DNA from: an uncultured Rhodocyclaceae bacterium
GTDB lineage: Bacteria; Pseudomonadota; Gammaproteobacteria; Burkholderiales; Rhodocyclaceae
Direction: 5' to 3'
DNA: 64,000 nt
NCBI GenBank assembly: GCA_907163075.1
Contig: CAJQTY010000001.1
Span: 620,001-684,000, forward strand
Part shown: piece by piece, positions 16,516 through 24,172 of the stretch
How the letters are laid out: every line of letters begins with the position of its first letter
How positions within the stretch are numbered: position 1 is the stretch's first letter
The notes under the pieces: model-generated
Database searches by the model: none
What the model was told of the DNA's origin: nothing
Seen by the model: only the letters and a program-made list of their open reading frames with translations
Position numbers and translations under genes: made by a program

Positions 16516-18560
16516 TCATTGAATATCCAGAGCCATCTGATCTGAATTGTGGGTTGACGGGCTTTGCCGAGTCCTGGTGACCAGGTAGTCGGCGAGGTCG
16601 TCCAGGCGAATGGCCCACGGTGCGTTGCGGCAGGCTTGCTTAGCCGCCAAGTCCTTCCGCCGGATCAGGCGCAGCACGGTCGTTGGCGTAACCTTCAGCA
16701 CGGCGGCGGCTTCATCGACGGTCAGTTCGCCGCGTGCTTGGCGCTCGCCCTCGCGATAGGCGGCAACGCGGTGACCCTGGCGGATTGAACACACCCTGGC
16801 GGCAGTCCAGGTCTTTCCGTGCGCCGTGCGGTGGCCTAATCGGTTGATTGTCGCAGCGATGCGCTCGTCGGGCTGTTGGCGGGCCAACGAGGTGATAAGT
16901 TCGATGGTTTCGGGACTCGTGACGTGGCGATGTTGACCGATTGATGTCTTCTTAAGGCTTAACTCGGTGTGATCGCCGCCTTGCCAGTGCAGTGCACGAT
17001 GAAGCGCACTGAGTCGCCCACGGAATTGACGATGATTTCCTTCAATACGGTACGCAGGATATGCTTCTTGATGTCATGCGAACTCGCCGGGTGATACCAC
17101 AGCCGTGGCAGATCATTGGCCAGCAGAAGCAGATTCTGCTTCGTTTCTTCGCTCGGCGCAAAGGGGTGTTGTTGCATCAGCCCTTCGACTTCCTCTTCAA
17201 GGCCAGACTGTACTGCCATTGCGTCGTTCCAGCGCCTTTCGAGCGTACCGGCTACGAGACGGTTTGAAGGATCGACGGCGTCATATTGGCGCTGTGCGCG
17301 GCTCACCTCGTAGCCAGCCCGTTGCAGCGCTAGCCGCTTCTGGACAAGCCGTTCGTCCTCGACGCCTTGCAGATTCTCGATGGCGGTCAGCGCGGCTTCA
17401 AGCCCCAAAGGCTCAAGACAGCGGAGCACCTGCTCGACTACCATCCGATCAGCGCCAAGGCCACCGAACATGACGCAGCACGACTGCTCGCGGGAAAGAA
17501 TGCGCGTCGGGCATTGATAACGAATGCTTGTGGGCCCTGGGTACTGCACGGTGAGCTTGGCCCCGCAATGGCCGCAGCGCAACAGCCCTGAGAGCAATGC
17601 GCTGCCGCCCCTGACTGATCCACGCACCGCGCTGCCCCGGCCGTTAGTATTGTGCGCCATCATTTCCTGGTTCTTGCGATACACGTCCCAGTCGATGTAG
17701 CCCCCGTGGTGATCGACGATCATGACCGCCCAGTCCTCGGGTTTCCGATGATGGGTACGCACGACGCGCTTGCGCCCCTGCTCGATCCGAACATTGGATT
17801 TGGTGCGACCGTACGCGTAGACGCCGGCATACATCGGGTTCTGTAGCAGGCTCAACAAGCTGTGGTAACGCGGCGGCTTCCAAATAATGCATTCGCTACC
17901 CACTGCCGGCATATCGATGCACTGCTCACAGAGCCAGAAATAAAGGCGTCGTGCACTTCCGAACTCGGCGAATTTGCGAAACACCAGTTCGATGGTCGAG
18001 CGCACGCGCTCGTCGGGATCCTTCTCAATACGGTCGTCGCAGGATCGTACGTAGCCGATCGGAACGCGCATGAATAGTTCGCCACGCTTGGCCTTTTGCT
18101 TGATGGCCGCTTGCGCTCGCTGTCTGAAGCTGGCCAGTTCCATCTCGCTGATCGTTCCCTTCATACCCAGTAGCAGCCGGTCGTTCATCTGCGCAGGATC
18201 ATAAATCCCATCGGCGTCGATAAGCAACGCTCCCACGACGCTGCAAAACTCGAGCAGCGTATGCCAATCGCGACCGTTGCGTGCCAGGCGCGATGCTTCG
18301 ATGCTCAGGACCGCGCCGACATGGCCATCACACAGCAACCCCAGCAGTCGCTCAAAGCCCGGTCGCACCGTGCCTGAACCCGAGCGTCCGAGATCATCGT
18401 CGATGACATCGACCTGCGCCCATCCCAATTCCCGTGCCCTGTCGACCAATGCGTACTGTCGGCGCTGGCTCTCCAGGTTATTCTGCACTTGGTCGGCTGT
18501 TGATTGACGTACATAGACACAAGCCCTGCGCGACAGATGCTCAGCGGTAATCTTACTCAT
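16516..18560 (-). pseudogene. Large serine recombinase, frameshifted by a 5-bp tandem duplication
   Basis: From ATG 18560 the frame encodes 533 residues. The resolvase-type catalytic domain is first (VYVRQSTADQVQ with the nucleophilic Ser, EASRLARNGRDW), then a recombinase domain (VRSTIELVFRKFAEFGSARR, LLSLLQNPMYAGVYAYGR) and a zinc-ribbon (LRCGHCGAKL with a later Cys pair). It ends early after HCTGKAAITPS. At 16985-16994 the bases CAGTG are present twice in tandem. Removing one copy restores a frame of exactly 680 codons running to 16516. The restored C-terminal part has RIAATINRLGHRTAHGKTW and a helix-turn-helix (LTVDEAAAVLKVTPTTVL). The catalytic part could still be made, without its C-terminal domain. 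Confidence 0.8.
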
Positions 18561-18714
18561 CGTGCGCCTCCTTGTTGAACTTCACGGCCATGGTTTGCAA
18601 CCACTGCACCGTTTGCTGAAACAGCAGTGCCTGAATACTCTGCGGCAGTTGCGGCAGAGGCGGAGATTCGGTATCTTCGAATAGGACTCTCTGAGTTGTC
18701 TCGCGTAGTGGCAT
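18553..18714 (-). CDS. Small protein (53 aa) upstream of the serine recombinase
   Basis: The ATG at 18714 follows an AGGAG site and gives 53 residues (start MPLRETTQRVLFEDTESPPL, middle LPQSIQALLFQQTVQWLQTM). Its TAA overlaps the recombinase start by 8 bases, so translation is probably coupled. Small proteins of this type accompany this recombinase subgroup; the function is unknown. It overlaps the DUF5372-like frame on the same strand, so one of the two may be shorter in reality. Confidence 0.5.
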   Translation of the reverse strand: MPLRETTQRVLFEDTESPPLPQLPQSIQALLFQQTVQWLQTMAVKFNKEAHDE

Positions 18715-18934
18715 CGCGCTCTCCTGTAAGGCCTGAACAGGCCGACAAGGATAAGAATGTCGATACCACGCGGCGGAGCGCAACCAATACAAAAAGAGGC
18801 AGGCACGGCTCACGGGTTAACTGCACCTCGCCGGCGGCGAGTTCAGTCATCCAGGCGGGAATTGATACCGTCGTTCCATCAAGCCGTCGCACGACATAAC
18901 ACGGCTCGTCATGGACCTGATGTCGCCTGACCAC
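18557..18934 (-). CDS. DUF5372-like protein of the recombinase module
   Basis: The first ~50 residues (RRHQVHDEPCYVVRRLDGTT, VSIPAWMTELAAGEVQLT) resemble the small DUF5372-type proteins encoded before large serine recombinases in such modules. The frame is open further upstream with RFHPFAGERLAVV, which belongs to the same domain, so the real start lies upstream of 18934 but no clear start codon is seen. The C-terminal half is low-complexity and overlaps the 53-residue ORF in another frame. Family naming is from memory. Confidence 0.45.
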   Translation of the reverse strand: MVRRHQVHDEPCYVVRRLDGTTVSIPAWMTELAAGEVQLTREPCLPLFVLVALRRVVSTFLSLSACSGLTGERDATTRDNSESPIRRYRISASAATAAEYSGTAVSANGAVVANHGREVQQGGAR

Positions 18935-19023
18935 CGCAAGGCGCTCACCCGCGAACGGATGAAAGCGATACCAGACGACTACCTCACTGGAGAGATGTTG
19001 CCGGGCAGTATGTCGCCCAGTTG

Positions 19024-19434
19024 TTGCGATCCATCAAGGCCGAAATGGGAATGGACATACTGGGCACCCATTCGGCACCAATGGTCGACAAGGAAATTGC
19101 TGTCTATCTGCTGGCCTACAACCTTGTCTGTGCCCTGATGGTTCGCGCGGCAGCCGGCTCGGGCGGTGAACCACGATCGCTGAGTTTCAAGGGGACTGTT
19201 CAGCTTTACCTGGCTTTTGAACAACAGCTTCGCTTTGCCGTCGGCGCCAGCGTCAGAACCATGACAGCGCATCTGCCGGGGCGGGATCAGTTTGTTGCGA
19301 CTCCCGCTTCGACCTGGACGCGTCGAACCCCACGCCATCAAACGACGGCCGAAAAATCACCACTTGCTGACCGTGCCTCGCTCGGTGGCCCGCGAAAGCA
19401 TACGCCGATCACGGAGAAAAATGGCTTAAGGTAG
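19024..19434 (+). pseudogene. IS4-family transposase, C-terminal fragment with frameshift
   Basis: The frame continues the IS4 gene interrupted at 16481: LRSIKAEMGMDILGTHSAPM, VDKEIAVYLLAYNLVCALM, SLSFKGTVQLYLAFEQQLRF. This includes the conserved Glu helix. After about 19290 the reading shifts by one. The other frame reads IKRRPKNHHLLTVPRSVARE and ends RRSRRKMA at a TAA at 19425-19427, the expected IS4 C-terminus. A half-copy of the hairpin arm (GGTGGTCTGTCCCC) follows at 19440. Confidence 0.75.
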
Positions 19435-19472
19435 TGCCATGGTGGTCTGTCCCCTATTGTCGGGCAATACCG

Positions 19473-20033
19473 TTAAAAAGGTGTGTGGCACGTGATGGCG
19501 GCGTCATCGATCTGTATCCATGCATCCTTTCCCACCCCGTGAAGTCCAACATAAAACAGCACTTTACCGAAACCACCCATTTTGAAATCGAAGCTTTCGA
19601 GACGATAGCCCTTAATATTTCCTTCACCAGGAGATCTTGCACCAACCAACTTGATCTCGTGAATGATTCTTCCAGAGCCGTCATTTTTATCTGCATCTCG
19701 TATACTCATATACCCATCGGTCAAGGTGTCTGAAGTTCTTAGCCACGCAGAAGCTGTGCATTCTGACCCGCTCGGCGCAGATATGTTTACCCAGTTGTTG
19801 ATGGCATTCCATCCAGTCGTATTACGAACCCATGCGTTTCCTTTTCCCTTGTGCTCAAGACCTTTTCCATCATCCAGACCAGCACCTCCTGCAAAGAACC
19901 AACCAGATGCCCCGTTGTTATTCGAAGCTCCCGGACCCTGCTCGAAATCCCATGCTGTTTGCGTCACGCCAGCAAAAGCATGCACAGAACAAGTAATGAT
20001 TGCTATTGAGACAATTGACTTAAGAATCTTCAT
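19473..20033 (-). CDS. Secreted protein of unknown function (186 aa)
   Basis: The ATG at 20033 follows AAGGAG by 8 bases. Residues 1-22 are a typical Sec signal peptide ending VHAFA. The mature part is rich in Gly, Asn, Ser and Trp (WDFEQGPGASNNNGASGWFF, NTTGWNAINNWVNISAPSGS) and has alternating strands ending KDAWIQIDDAAITC, suggesting a jelly-roll, carbohydrate-binding-like fold. Two Cys could form a disulfide. It lacks a PEP-CTERM tail. It sits between IS4 and IS110 relics, so it may be cargo or a survivor of rearrangement. No enzymatic motif is seen. Confidence 0.65.
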   Translation of the reverse strand: MKILKSIVSIAIITCSVHAFAGVTQTAWDFEQGPGASNNNGASGWFFAGGAGLDDGKGLEHKGKGNAWVRNTTGWNAINNWVNISAPSGSECTASAWLRTSDTLTDGYMSIRDADKNDGSGRIIHEIKLVGARSPGEGNIKGYRLESFDFKMGGFGKVLFYVGLHGVGKDAWIQIDDAAITCHTPF

Positions 20034-20220
20034 GGTCTTTCTCCTTGGGTTGCGGCAAAAAAGGCGTTGCCGCTGCGCCAACTACAAGGGCTTCCCCAGA
20101 TTCGCAAGTGCGCATGATCGTTTTTTCTGTTCGGTTTCAGCGGATTCGAGCCTGATTGCGTCAAGTGCGGACGCAGTCCGGCGTAGCGGACACTTGATGC
20201 CGCGACATCAAAGGACGCTT

Positions 20221-20265
20221 TCTTCAGTGTCGGAAGCGACGCTTTACCGCTTCCGACACTGAAGA
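20221..20265. repeat. Long perfect hairpin
   Basis: CTTCAGTGTCGGAAGCG (20222-20238) is exactly complementary to CGCTTCCGACACTGAAG (20248-20264) around a 9-base loop, and the flanking T and A extend the stem to 18 pairs. There is no T-run, so it is not a standard terminator. It lies just beyond the truncated IS110 gene. Confidence 0.65.
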
Positions 20266-20335
20266 CACAAAGCGAACGGGCCGAGCACTCACCCGCCGGA
20301 TCGTCAACTCGTCGATTCATTTCCATCCCAATGTC

Positions 20336-20752
20336 GGTGGCCGTGCGCTCTTCGACAAACCCTTGCCGGGTGCGGTGCAGGGCGAGGATCACTTGCTGGT
20401 GCTCTTCCTTGACCGGGACGAAGCGCATGTTGGGCCGGGTCACGGCTTCGCAGATGGCGGCCGCGTCCGCGGCATCGGTCTTGCCGCGCTTGCCCGACAT
20501 GCGGTACGGCGTGACGAACTTGGGCGCCATCAGCCGCACGGTGTGACCATGCTGTCGGATCGGCCGTGCCCAGTGGTGCGCGCCGGAGCAGGCTTCCAGG
20601 CCGATGACGCAGGGCGGCCGATGCGCGATCAGCGGCAGCAGATGCTCGCGTGATACCTTGGGCTTGACCAGCGCGGCCTTGCCGTTATCATCAACGCCAT
20701 GCACGGCAAAGATGTTCTTGGCCAGATCGATTCCTACCGTGATAGTGCTCAT
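20336..20752 (-). pseudogene. IS110-family transposase, N-terminal fragment
   Basis: From ATG 20752 the frame encodes the RuvC-like DEDD N-terminal domain of IS110 transposases: ITVGIDLAKNIFAVHGVDD (first Asp), CVIGLEACSGAHHWAR (Glu) and SGKRGKTDAADAAAICEA (two Asp). Similarity ends at VEERTAT (about 20336). The C-terminal domain with the catalytic Ser is absent, and the rest of the frame is unrelated. It is inactive. Confidence 0.85.
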
Positions 20753-20962
20753 GGACTTCCCCTTTCGTGGTTTTGATGTGATGTCGAAATCCCATCATGG
20801 CGCTCGTTGCCGTTTGCGGCTTCCGCCGCAGCCTCGGTACGGGAAGTCCCTTTCATTCGTTAAGTGTGGCACCTAATTGACGCAATAATTCCCGTCATGA
20901 CGGAAAACAACGCATCAATAGTGCGGTATAAATGAACAAGGGCGGATTCGCTTCAAACAACA

Positions 20963-21033
20963 ATCGGGGACAGACCACGTTTTTCTACGCCGCTAAATCA
21001 GGACAGCATGAATCGTGGTCTGTCCCCGATTAT
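20963..21033. repeat. Hairpin element, copy C
   Basis: AATCGGGGACAGACCACG and CGTGGTCTGTCCCCGATT flank the shared core perfectly, making this the best-preserved copy. With flanks, the arms pair over 17-18 bases. An hlyD remnant starts a few bases downstream. Confidence 0.85.
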
Positions 21034-21045
21034 CCTATTATCCTG

Positions 21046-21159
21046 CTCAGCGCCGGCATGCAATCGAACGCGGAGATTCTGCTCGGCACGCGGACGGTAG
21101 CGGAGTATCTGCTGTCGCCGGTAAGGAAGGTCTGGCATGAGGCGGGACGGGAGCGGTAA
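21046..21159 (+). pseudogene. C-terminal fragment of an HlyD-type secretion adaptor
   Basis: The forward frame LSAGMQSNAEILLGTRTVAE, YLLSPVRKVWHEAGRER then stop matches the extreme C-terminus of HlyD-family membrane-fusion proteins (GM...AEI..G.R....YLLSP). The rest of the gene is absent, cut at or near hairpin copy C. It marks a lost type I secretion locus. Confidence 0.6.
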
Positions 21160-21293
21160 GAGCGGTTGCCGAGTCTATCGTTGCCGGAGGCGGAAGTTTG
21201 ATAGCGGCCTGACTGGGTACCGGCGGAGATGGCGGACTTGGGATGACAAGCCAAGCGGCCGGTTGACTTGCTGCATCAGGCATGTGTCCGCAA

Positions 21294-21327
21294 AGCCGCC
21301 GTACCTTCGGGTTCGGCGGCTTTTTTA
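21294..21327 (+). terminator. Terminator, near copy of the lpdA terminator
   Basis: AGCCGCCG and CGGCGGCT pair around TACCTTCGGGTT and are followed by TTTTTT. The sequence resembles the terminator at 15354, and both stand just before a copy of the ybaL-type 3' end, so the duplicated block may once have included the terminator. Confidence 0.75.
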
Positions 21328-21365
21328 CGACGGCAATCCGGACGCCAAAAGGCGTTCAAGACGCC

Positions 21366-21569
21366 GGCAATCCCCTTACGGACTGCGCCCGTAGCGCTCC
21401 AGGGCATGGCGGCTGATCGACTTGGCCAGTTCGCCTTCACCGAAAAAGATCTTGCCTATATTTTCCTGCTCCAGCAGCCGGGCCTCTTCTTCGCTATGCG
21501 TGCGCACAACCGTTTCGATGGCGGGATTGAGTGTGCGGGCGATGGTGATAATCCGGCGCACGTTGAATA
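21366..21569. repeat. 204-bp direct repeat, copy 2 (inside the intact ybaL-type gene)
   Basis: This is the counterpart of 15393-15596 with three mismatches. It spans the 3' end of the intact antiporter gene plus 10 bases beyond its stop. Confidence 0.92.
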
Positions 21570-23073
21570 TCTCGGAGGTGGCGACGACGAGCATGCTGGC
21601 ACGCGCGATATGGGCCTGGATCAGAACAGCCGGGTCCGACGCGTCTCCGCTGACCGCGGCGAGCCCGCGGCTGCGCAGGCGTTCGACAAGCTCGCGATTC
21701 TGTTCGGCAACGACAAAGGGAATCCCCCGATCGGTGAGCGTGGCAGCGATACGCCGGCCGACGCGGCCGTAGCCGACCAGGACCACCTGTCCGGACAGGA
21801 ATTTCTCGTGCGTCGACATCGGCAACTCGGCCAGCGGATCGCCTGGCCGTTCGAGTTTGCGGGCCAGCCTGGAGCGTGCGCGTATCCATGTCAGGAGCGG
21901 TTCAACGGCCTTGAACACCAGCGGGTTGATGGCGATCGAGATGAGCGCCACGGCGAGGATCAGGCTCTGCCCTTCGTCGGGCAGCAAGCCCATGCTTACG
22001 CCAAGCCCGGCCAGAATGAACGAAAACTCGCCAATCTGGGACAAGCTCGCGGCCACGGTGAGTGCCGTATTCAAGGGATAACGAAAGGCCAGAACCAGCG
22101 CGGCGGCCGACAGCGGAGTGCCGACGACGACGATGCCAAGCACGGCCAGAACACGCAGCGGCTGATCGATCAGAATCATCGGATCGATCAGCATTCCGAT
22201 CGACACAAAGAAGAGCACGGCAAAAGCGTCGCGCAGCGGCAGGGACTCTTCGGCCGCCCGACGGCTGAACTCGGATTCGCGCATCATCATGCCGGCGAAA
22301 AAGGCCCCCAGGGCAAACGAGACGCCGAATAGCCGGGCGGCTGCGAAAGCGATGCTGACCGCGGCAGCGACAACGCAGAGCGTGAATAACTCGCGCGACC
22401 CGGTGCGGGCCACCTGCCAAAGCAGCCACGGGAAAGCCTTGCGTCCGACCACGAGCATCAGGCCGATGAAGGCAGCGATCTTCAGCAGCGTGACACCGAG
22501 GGTCTGCCACAGACCCTCAGCGCTGGCCGCGAGGACGTTGCCGCCGAGCCAGCCGGCAAAAGGCGGCAGCAGCACGAGCACCAGCACCATGGCCAGATCC
22601 TGGACGACCACCCAGCCGACGGTGATGTATCCGTTCATCGACTCCAGCGCCGCACGGGCTTCCAGCGCCCGGAGCAATACCACCGTACTGGCTACCGACA
22701 GCCCGAGACCGAAGACCAGCGCGCCGCCCATGTTCCATCCCCAGGCGCTGGCGAGGCCGGTGCCAAGCAGCGTGGCGATGGCCATTTGCAGGACGGCTCC
22801 CGGCACCGTGATCGTGCGGACTTTCAACAGATCATCGAGCGAGAAATGCAGGCCGACGCCGAACATCAGCAGCATGATCCCGATTTCGGCGAGTTCCGCC
22901 GCGATTTCGGTATCGGCGACGAAACCCGGTGTATGGGGGCCGATCAGGACACCGGCCAGCAGATAGCCAACGATCACCGGAATCTTGCTGCGGGCAGCGA
23001 GGAAGCCCAAGACGAGTGCGAGTCCGAGCGCAGTGGCGATGGTCGTTATCAGCGGGATACTTTGGGCCATCAA
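21376..23073 (-). CDS. ybaL: CPA2-type cation/proton antiporter with TrkA-N domain (YbaL/KefB-like)
   Basis: The 565-residue inner-membrane protein has about 12 hydrophobic segments (residues 5-385) of the monovalent cation:proton antiporter-2 family, including GYLLAGVLIGPHTPG and FALGAFFAGMMMRESEFS. A cytoplasmic RCK/TrkA-N domain (about 415-530) follows, with the nucleotide-binding loop VVLVGYGRVGRRIA. Such proteins exchange K+ or Na+ for protons, gated by nucleotide or metabolite binding. Size and C-terminus fit E. coli YbaL rather than KefB/KefC, but the choice is not certain. Two adjacent ATG codons begin the frame. Its 3' end is duplicated at 15403. Confidence 0.88.
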   Translation of the reverse strand: MMAQSIPLITTIATALGLALVLGFLAARSKIPVIVGYLLAGVLIGPHTPGFVADTEIAAELAEIGIMLLMFGVGLHFSLDDLLKVRTITVPGAVLQMAIATLLGTGLASAWGWNMGGALVFGLGLSVASTVVLLRALEARAALESMNGYITVGWVVVQDLAMVLVLVLLPPFAGWLGGNVLAASAEGLWQTLGVTLLKIAAFIGLMLVVGRKAFPWLLWQVARTGSRELFTLCVVAAAVSIAFAAARLFGVSFALGAFFAGMMMRESEFSRRAAEESLPLRDAFAVLFFVSIGMLIDPMILIDQPLRVLAVLGIVVVGTPLSAAALVLAFRYPLNTALTVAASLSQIGEFSFILAGLGVSMGLLPDEGQSLILAVALISIAINPLVFKAVEPLLTWIRARSRLARKLERPGDPLAELPMSTHEKFLSGQVVLVGYGRVGRRIAATLTDRGIPFVVAEQNRELVERLRSRGLAAVSGDASDPAVLIQAHIARASMLVVATSEIFNVRRIITIARTLNPAIETVVRTHSEEEARLLEQENIGKIFFGEGELAKSISRHALERYGRSP

Positions 23074-23169
23074 ATACCTTTGCGGGGGTGACGGGTCATG
23101 GTCCGGGATCGAGCACTCAGTTCATTCTATCGCGCCGCATCCTTTTCGATGGCCAAATCATGGCGAAGA

Positions 23170-23544
23170 TCACCCCAGCCCGACGCAAGCCCAGACAACA
23201 ACCACGTTGAGCAGCGCCAGCAGGACGGCGGCACTGCCGATATCCTTGGCCCGCTTCGACAGGTGATGACGATCCAGCGAAACCCGGTCGACGACGGCCT
23301 CGATCGCCGAGTTGAGCAATTCGACGATGAGCACCAGGAGAACGCTGGCGATCATCATCGCGCGTCCAACTCCGCTCACCGGCAGAAAAAAGGTGACGGG
23401 AATCAGCAGCGCGGCGAGCAGCGCTTCCTGGCGGAACGCGTCCTCGTGCTTGAATGCCGCCTGCAAGCCGGCAAGCGAATAGTGGAAGGCATTCCAAACG
23501 CGCTGCAAACCGGTTTTCCCCTTGAAAGGGCTTTCTTCGAACAC
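23170..23544 (-). CDS. dgkA: Diacylglycerol kinase
   Basis: DgkA phosphorylates diacylglycerol to phosphatidate in the inner membrane, recycling lipid from membrane-derived glucan or LPS synthesis. I chose the GTG at 23544 because AAGGAG lies 6 bases upstream. It gives 124 residues, matching E. coli DgkA (122). An ATG at 23613 would add 23 residues without a clear ribosome site. The family signature is intact: AFRQEALLAALLIPVTFFLP, then ELLNSAIEAVVDR with the catalytic Glu and SKRAKDIGSAAVLLAL. Three membrane helices are evident. It is transcribed towards the ybaL-type gene. Confidence 0.93.
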   Translation of the reverse strand: MFEESPFKGKTGLQRVWNAFHYSLAGLQAAFKHEDAFRQEALLAALLIPVTFFLPVSGVGRAMMIASVLLVLIVELLNSAIEAVVDRVSLDRHHLSKRAKDIGSAAVLLALLNVVVVWACVGLG

Positions 23545-24044
23545 AAACTTCTCCTTGCCAGAAACGCTGGTTCCGAAAGCAACCGTGTTTGCGTCAGGTA
23601 CCAGCAATGTCATATATCGACGTTTCGATCAGCCGGCCAGCCTCGTCAGCACCCGGACAATTTTACCCGATACGAAAGTCAGCAAGCAAAGAACGGTCGC
23701 TGGAAGCAAAGCCTGGGCGGTACTCTTGATCGAAACTTCCGGGGTGCTTCAGCCCGGAAACTGACCGCCAGCGAAGCCGATCCGGTGCCAACATACTCCG
23801 GGAGCGAATTCCGCAGGAAGATATCCCCGGTCCGACCCTGAACTCTCTCCGGCCAAAGTCTGCTCATCCCGATTCGGCACAAAGCGACGCCCTGCGTTGT
23901 CAGACTTCGGCTGTTGCTCGCTCAAGCTGCCAATCAGAGTTGCACTTCAAGTTTGAACTCGCGACCTGAGTAACTGTCTGCAAGTTTTGCAGCCGTCACC
24001 AGAAAGAACAGTCAACCGCCTGTCTTACAGGGAAAGTTAACGCC
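23545..24044. other. Non-coding gap upstream of the PEP-CTERM gene
   Basis: About 500 bases carry no convincing gene on either strand. The region separates the leftward dgkA from the rightward SGNH hydrolase, so it holds their divergent promoters. No repeat was recognised. Confidence 0.4.
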
Positions 24045-24060
24045 GGGCGCAGAACTTGCT
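24045..24060 (+). promoter_or_regulatory. Candidate sigma-54 (-24/-12) promoter
   Basis: GGGCGCAGAACTTGCT keeps the invariant GG-N10-GC spacing and the TTGC(T) -12 element of the consensus TGGCACG-N4-TTGCW, with three mismatches in the -24 part. It lies about 110 bases before the PEP-CTERM hydrolase start. PEP-CTERM genes in exosortase-A species are often RpoN-dependent through PrsK/PrsR. Confidence 0.4.
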
Positions 24061-24172
24061 GAACCATCGGGTTCGCCGCGCAAGATCGGCGATATGCGCA
24101 GCGGAGCCCACGGGCGACTCCGCGAAACCAGGCAGTGCTGCCTGATCCCAAAAATAATGGAGAACCACACTG

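Larger units (their letters stand above)
16482..19023 (-). mobile_element. Serine-recombinase module inserted into an IS4 transposase gene
   Basis: The two IS4 fragments on either side join in frame once this block is removed (RRWQVKVD then LRSIKAEMG). It contains a three-gene leftward unit: a DUF5372-like ORF, a 53-residue ORF and a large serine recombinase with a frameshift. GACTACCT occurs near both inner ends (16485-16492 and 18977-18984) and may be chance or part of the attachment core. Exact ends are uncertain by a few bases. Confidence 0.65.

Noticed and set aside
16485..18984. GACTACCT at both ends of the recombinase module as a firm target duplication
   Set aside because: Eight bases can match by chance and the copies do not sit exactly at the inferred IS4 junctions. 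Kept only as a note.
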